Assembly: GCA_965223695.1 (NCBI GenBank)
Contig: CBDCXJ010000023.1
Span: 1-64,000, forward strand
DNA from: JAUVPB01 sp965223695
Lineage (GTDB): Bacteria; Actinomycetota; Thermoleophilia; Gaiellales; Gaiellaceae
Direction: 5' to 3'
DNA length: 64,000 bases
A model generated the notes under the pieces. That model saw only the letters and a program-made list of their open reading frames with translations, was not told the DNA's origin and did no database searches. Both the position numbers and the translations under genes were made by a program. How positions within the stretch are numbered: the stretch's first letter is position 1; each line of letters opens with the position of its first letter. Positions 61,715-64,000 of the stretch are shown in pieces.

Positions 61715-62070
61715 GCAGCGAAGACGACGATCAGCTTCGCCTCTTCGAACAGGTCGTCGACCGCGCACTCGATTCGCTACCAGAGCACCTGGTAAAAGCG
61801 GTCTCGAACGTCGAGATCGTGATCGAGCACGAGCACCCGAGCGACCGTCACATCTACGGCTACTACAACGGTATTCCGCTGACGCAACGCGGCACGGCCT
61901 ATGCCGGCGTCCTGCCCGACAAAATCTCGATCTACCGCACGCCGCTCCACGAGGACTTCGGCCACGACCCGGAGCTGCTCGAAGAGGAGATCCGGATCAC
62001 CGTCTTGCACGAGCTCGCCCACCACTTCGGCGTCGACGAAGATCGGCTCGACGAGCTCGGCTGGGGCTAG
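61711..62070 (+). CDS. Zincin-like metallopeptidase family protein
   Basis: This 119-residue protein has the zincin motif LHELAHHFGVDEDRLDELGWG at its C terminus (HExxH with downstream Asp/Glu). The N-terminal part VVDRALDSLPEHLVKAVSNVEIVIE is typical for this small actinobacterial family. GTG 61711 overlaps the argF stop; an upstream ATG at 61651 lies inside argF. Activity is predicted; target unknown. Confidence 0.85.
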   Translation: MSSEDDDQLRLFEQVVDRALDSLPEHLVKAVSNVEIVIEHEHPSDRHIYGYYNGIPLTQRGTAYAGVLPDKISIYRTPLHEDFGHDPELLEEEIRITVLHELAHHFGVDEDRLDELGWG

Positions 62071-62128
62071 CGCCCGCTACCGCGGCCAGGCCGCCCACCC
62101 GGCGTGCCGACCGCGCATCGGGCCCAGC

Positions 62129-62134
62129 TACGCT
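62129..62134 (+). promoter_or_regulatory. -10-like TACGCT of a leaderless gene
   Basis: TACGCT ends 6 bases before ATG 62141. Confidence 0.5.
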
Positions 62135-62140
62135 GCCGCG

Positions 62141-63073
62141 ATGGACTTCGGCGTTACCGTCCTTCCCGATCCGCCCTCGAGCCGAATGCTCGGGCTGCTC
62201 GAGCACGCCGAGAGCCGCGGCTTCGACTTCGGCTGGACGTACGACTCGCACATTCTCTGGCAGGAGTGCATGCCGCTCCTGACGATGATGGCCATGCGCA
62301 CCTCGACGATGAAGGTCGGGCTCTGCGTCACGAACCCGGGAACCCGCGACCCGACGGTGCTCGCATCGGCACACGCGACGATCCAGGACATCTCCGGCGG
62401 CCGCTGCGTGATGGGCATTGGGCGCGGCGACTCGGCGCGGCGCACGATCGGCCTGAAACCGGTGCGAATGGCCGAGTACGAGGCCGCCTGCGTGATGATG
62501 AAGGAGCTCATGAACGGCCGCGCGGCCGCCTGGAACGAGCAGGAATTGCAGCTCGAATGGGCCAAGGACCTTCCCGAGATCCCACTGTTCCTTGCCGGCT
62601 ATGGACCGAAGGCTCTGGCCGTGGCCGGGCGCGTGTCGGACGGTGTGATCATCCAGCTGGCCGACCCCGACGTCCTGCGCCCGATCATCTGCGCGCCCGC
62701 CTACGTCTCTGACGACATGGCCGAAGCGCGTGAGCAGGTGCGCTGGTTCCCGGCAATGGTCTCCAACCACGTCATGGACCTGCTCAACCGCTACGAGGAG
62801 TCAGAGCTTCCCCCGGCGCTGTTCGAGTACGTCAAGCGCAGGGAGTTCTACGACTACAAGGACCACAGCCGCGTCGGCGCAGCGCACGGCGAGTTCGTCG
62901 ACGACGAGACCTGCGACCGCTTCTGCATCCTGGGCACGCCCGAGCAGCACATCGAAAAGCTCAAGCAGCTCAAGGCAGTCGGCGTCGACCAGTGGAACAT
63001 CTACCTGATGACAGAAGGCCAGGAACGCACGCTCGACCTGTACGGCGAGCACGTGATTCCCGCGTTCCGATAG
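62141..63073 (+). CDS. LLM-class flavin/F420-dependent oxidoreductase
   Basis: This 310-residue TIM-barrel protein belongs to the luciferase-like monooxygenase family, close to methylenetetrahydromethanopterin reductase-like F420 enzymes. It has MDFGVTVLPDPPSSRMLGLLEHAESRGFDFGWTYD at the start (given in parts: FGVTVLP, GFDFGW), GLCVTNPGTRDPTVLASAHAT, GRCVMGIGRGDSARRTIG and PLFLAGYGPKALAVAGRVSDGVI, the usual cofactor-binding segments. ATG 62141 starts the conserved strand and follows a leaderless-type hexamer; the frame is open to 61901 over the protease gene. Substrate unknown. Confidence 0.87.
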   Translation: MDFGVTVLPDPPSSRMLGLLEHAESRGFDFGWTYDSHILWQECMPLLTMMAMRTSTMKVGLCVTNPGTRDPTVLASAHATIQDISGGRCVMGIGRGDSARRTIGLKPVRMAEYEAACVMMKELMNGRAAAWNEQELQLEWAKDLPEIPLFLAGYGPKALAVAGRVSDGVIIQLADPDVLRPIICAPAYVSDDMAEAREQVRWFPAMVSNHVMDLLNRYEESELPPALFEYVKRREFYDYKDHSRVGAAHGEFVDDETCDRFCILGTPEQHIEKLKQLKAVGVDQWNIYLMTEGQERTLDLYGEHVIPAFR

Positions 63074-63084
63074 CAAAGATTCCG

Positions 63085-63110
63085 GGCCCACTCGGGGGAA
63101 AACCCGGGCC
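63085..63110 (+). terminator. Hairpin after the LLM oxidoreductase gene
   Basis: GGCC (63085-63088) with GGCC (63107-63110) and CGGG (63093-63096) with CCCG (63103-63106) give a two-part stem with loop GGAAAA. No T run; it could also be part of the following leader. Confidence 0.45.
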
Positions 63111-63121
63111 AGTGCCTGAGA

Positions 63122-63177
63122 CGGTTTACCTAGTTCAAGTGACTGTGGGGGACGAACCCTTGATCTAGGGACTACCG
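63122..63177 (+). ncRNA. Candidate structured leader RNA, class unknown
   Basis: Nested inverted repeats share one axis: CGGT (63122-63125) with ACCG (63174-63177), CCTAG (63129-63133) with CTAGG (63165-63169), and TCAAG (63135-63139) with CTTGA (63159-63163), separated by small internal loops. The apical loop contains GTGGGGGACGAACC. It lies about 50 bases before an exported-protein gene. A riboswitch or other cis-acting RNA is possible; I could not match it to a class. Confidence 0.4.
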
Positions 63178-63225
63178 CATTTGCAGTGCGTGCGATGACG
63201 GATCAGAGCGATCCGACCTCACACC

Positions 63226-64000
63226 ATGCGACTGCGGCCAACCCTCCTCTTCCTCGTCCTCCTTGCTCTCGTAATGAGCGCCCCGGTGCACGCCACCGAG
63301 ATCCTCGCCCGCAACGCCGCCAAGCCCACGATCAAGGTCAACAAGAAGGGCCAGGTGCTGATCAGCTACCGCAGCAAGGGACGCGAGTGGCGCGTCCTCG
63401 CCTGGGGAGCCGTCGACGCACGCGACTCGACCCGCGCGAACCTGAGGCGCGGCCAGGTCAAGTTCAAGCTCGACTACTCCGGCGGCTGGAAGACCTACCG
63501 AAAGCCCGTCTGGAAGACCTTCTCCAACAAGTGCAGGCCCTACGACGGCCCCAAGCTCGACCTCGTCGTGGCCGCCTGCAAGGCCCCGGACGGAAGCTAC
63601 TGGGTCCTCCAGGAATGGCGACGAATGCTGCCGAACCTCGGCTACAAGCCCTGGAAATACCTGCAGAAGGCCAAGGAGCTCCACCTCTCCCACTTCACCG
63701 GCGAGGTTCCCAAGATCGAAATCCACGCCGACTGGGTCTTCTGGGGCAAGCGCGACTACCACCACATGTTCGGCCATTACACCTACCGCGGCAAGGACAT
63801 CCACGGGTTCAGCGCCACGCGCTACGGCAACCCGCAGGACCCATTCGGGCGCAACATGTACCTCGACGTGCTCAACTCAGCGCACGGCAAGGGCTGGAAG
63901 CGCGAGAACAGCTTCCTCGCCCAGCGCCCTGACGGAACGTTCTGTTACGGCTTCTACAAGCACGACCCCTACGCCGGCTACCCCAAGGGCCCGACCCGGC
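63226..64000 (+). CDS. Exported protein, 3' end outside the window
   Basis: An open frame from ATG 63226 runs to the right edge (258 codons seen, no stop). It begins with a clear signal peptide (MRLRPTLLFLVLLALVM, likely cut after PVHA). The mature part is rich in Trp, Tyr, Lys and Gly: VKVNKKGQVLISYRSKGREW-like beta strands (seen as KVNKKGQVLISYRSKG), CRPYDGPKLDLVVAACKAPDGSYW with two Cys, WRRMLPNLGYKPW, and IHADWVFWGKRDYHHMFGHYT. I do not recognise the family. Codon use looks like that of its neighbours. The structured leader at 63122-63177 lies just upstream. Confidence 0.75.
   Translation, partial: MRLRPTLLFLVLLALVMSAPVHATEILARNAAKPTIKVNKKGQVLISYRSKGREWRVLAWGAVDARDSTRANLRRGQVKFKLDYSGGWKTYRKPVWKTFSNKCRPYDGPKLDLVVAACKAPDGSYWVLQEWRRMLPNLGYKPWKYLQKAKELHLSHFTGEVPKIEIHADWVFWGKRDYHHMFGHYTYRGKDIHGFSATRYGNPQDPFGRNMYLDVLNSAHGKGWKRENSFLAQRPDGTFCYGFYKHDPYAGYPKGPTR

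Noticed and set aside
63186..63932. Plus-strand open frame full of Pro, Arg and Gln at the right edge
   Set aside because: Shadow of the real exported-protein gene, which begins at 63226 in another frame with a signal peptide.

Overview
The window is GC-rich DNA packed with genes, with many GTG starts and many 1-4 bp ATGA/GTGA/TGATG overlaps. The gene content points to a high-GC actinobacterium: an HspR-type dnaK-grpE-dnaJ-hspR-clpB operon, an actinobacterial inositol-1-phosphate synthase beside a CDP-alcohol phosphatidyltransferase, a phosphofructokinase with the residues of the pyrophosphate-dependent type, and an LLM-family oxidoreductase. A deep-branching class such as Thermoleophilia is my guess and cannot be proved from the sequence. 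Two genes (MFS transporter near 354, methyltransferase near 30750) each carry a single-base frameshift, so either assembly error or recent decay is present.

Region 1-27.9 kb is a catabolic block. It opens with the end of an MFS transporter and a creatininase-family amidohydrolase. A minus-strand operon follows: HyuA, HyuB, M20 amidohydrolase and a VanZ-like membrane protein. A plus-strand proline dehydrogenase separates this from a second minus-strand operon of about 15 kb (24474 down to 9057). In transcription order that operon has a zinc alcohol dehydrogenase-like protein, HyuA, HyuB, an NMN adenylyltransferase-like protein, an archaeal-type phosphoglycerate mutase-like protein, acyl-CoA dehydrogenase, Asp/Glu racemase-like protein, class III CoA transferase, a three-subunit molybdenum hydroxylase, a small RedY/HapK-like protein and a proline racemase-family enzyme. 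Divergent from it run MaoC, MmgE/PrpD and a second acyl-CoA dehydrogenase. Together these suggest uptake and breakdown of cyclic amides, imino acids and organic acids by way of CoA esters; the true substrates are not known.

Region 27.85-29.2 kb holds two direct-repeat copies (57 of 67 bases identical, offset 1210 bp) of the 3' half of a tRNA-Ser(CGA) gene. They flank one exported His-rich protein gene with a strong terminator, and look like old integration sites. Region 29.3-44.6 kb is mixed: PPi-type phosphofructokinase, a broken methyltransferase, MetY with a CoA-binding protein, a third acyl-CoA dehydrogenase, a secreted GH-A-like protein, a small membrane-protein operon, pseudouridine kinase and glycosidase with an alpha/beta-hydrolase lacking its nucleophile, and a third HyuB-HyuA pair.

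Region 44.6-51.1 kb is the heat-shock operon dnaK-grpE-dnaJ-hspR-clpB. Region 51.2-58.9 kb has moaA and then an inositol-lipid neighbourhood: a PAP2-family protein, a phosphatidylinositol-phosphate-synthase-like protein, inositol-1-phosphate synthase, a glycosyltransferase-PHP fusion, a degenerate uracil-DNA-glycosylase-like protein and a polytopic protein with presenilin-like Asp motifs. The most striking find is here. The inositol-1-phosphate synthase gene is open, in frame, with an upstream tandem ribbon-helix-helix repressor-like domain, and its promoter carries four GTGCTAGCAC-like palindromes arranged as one large dyad. A strong internal ribosome binding site could also release the enzyme alone.

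Region 58.9-64 kb has an RlmD/RumA-type RNA methyltransferase, YjbQ, ornithine carbamoyltransferase, a zincin-like metalloprotease, an LLM oxidoreductase, a structured leader and an exported protein running off the end. Across the window at least eight genes have a TAnnnT hexamer exactly 6-7 bases before the start codon, which suggests widespread leaderless transcription.
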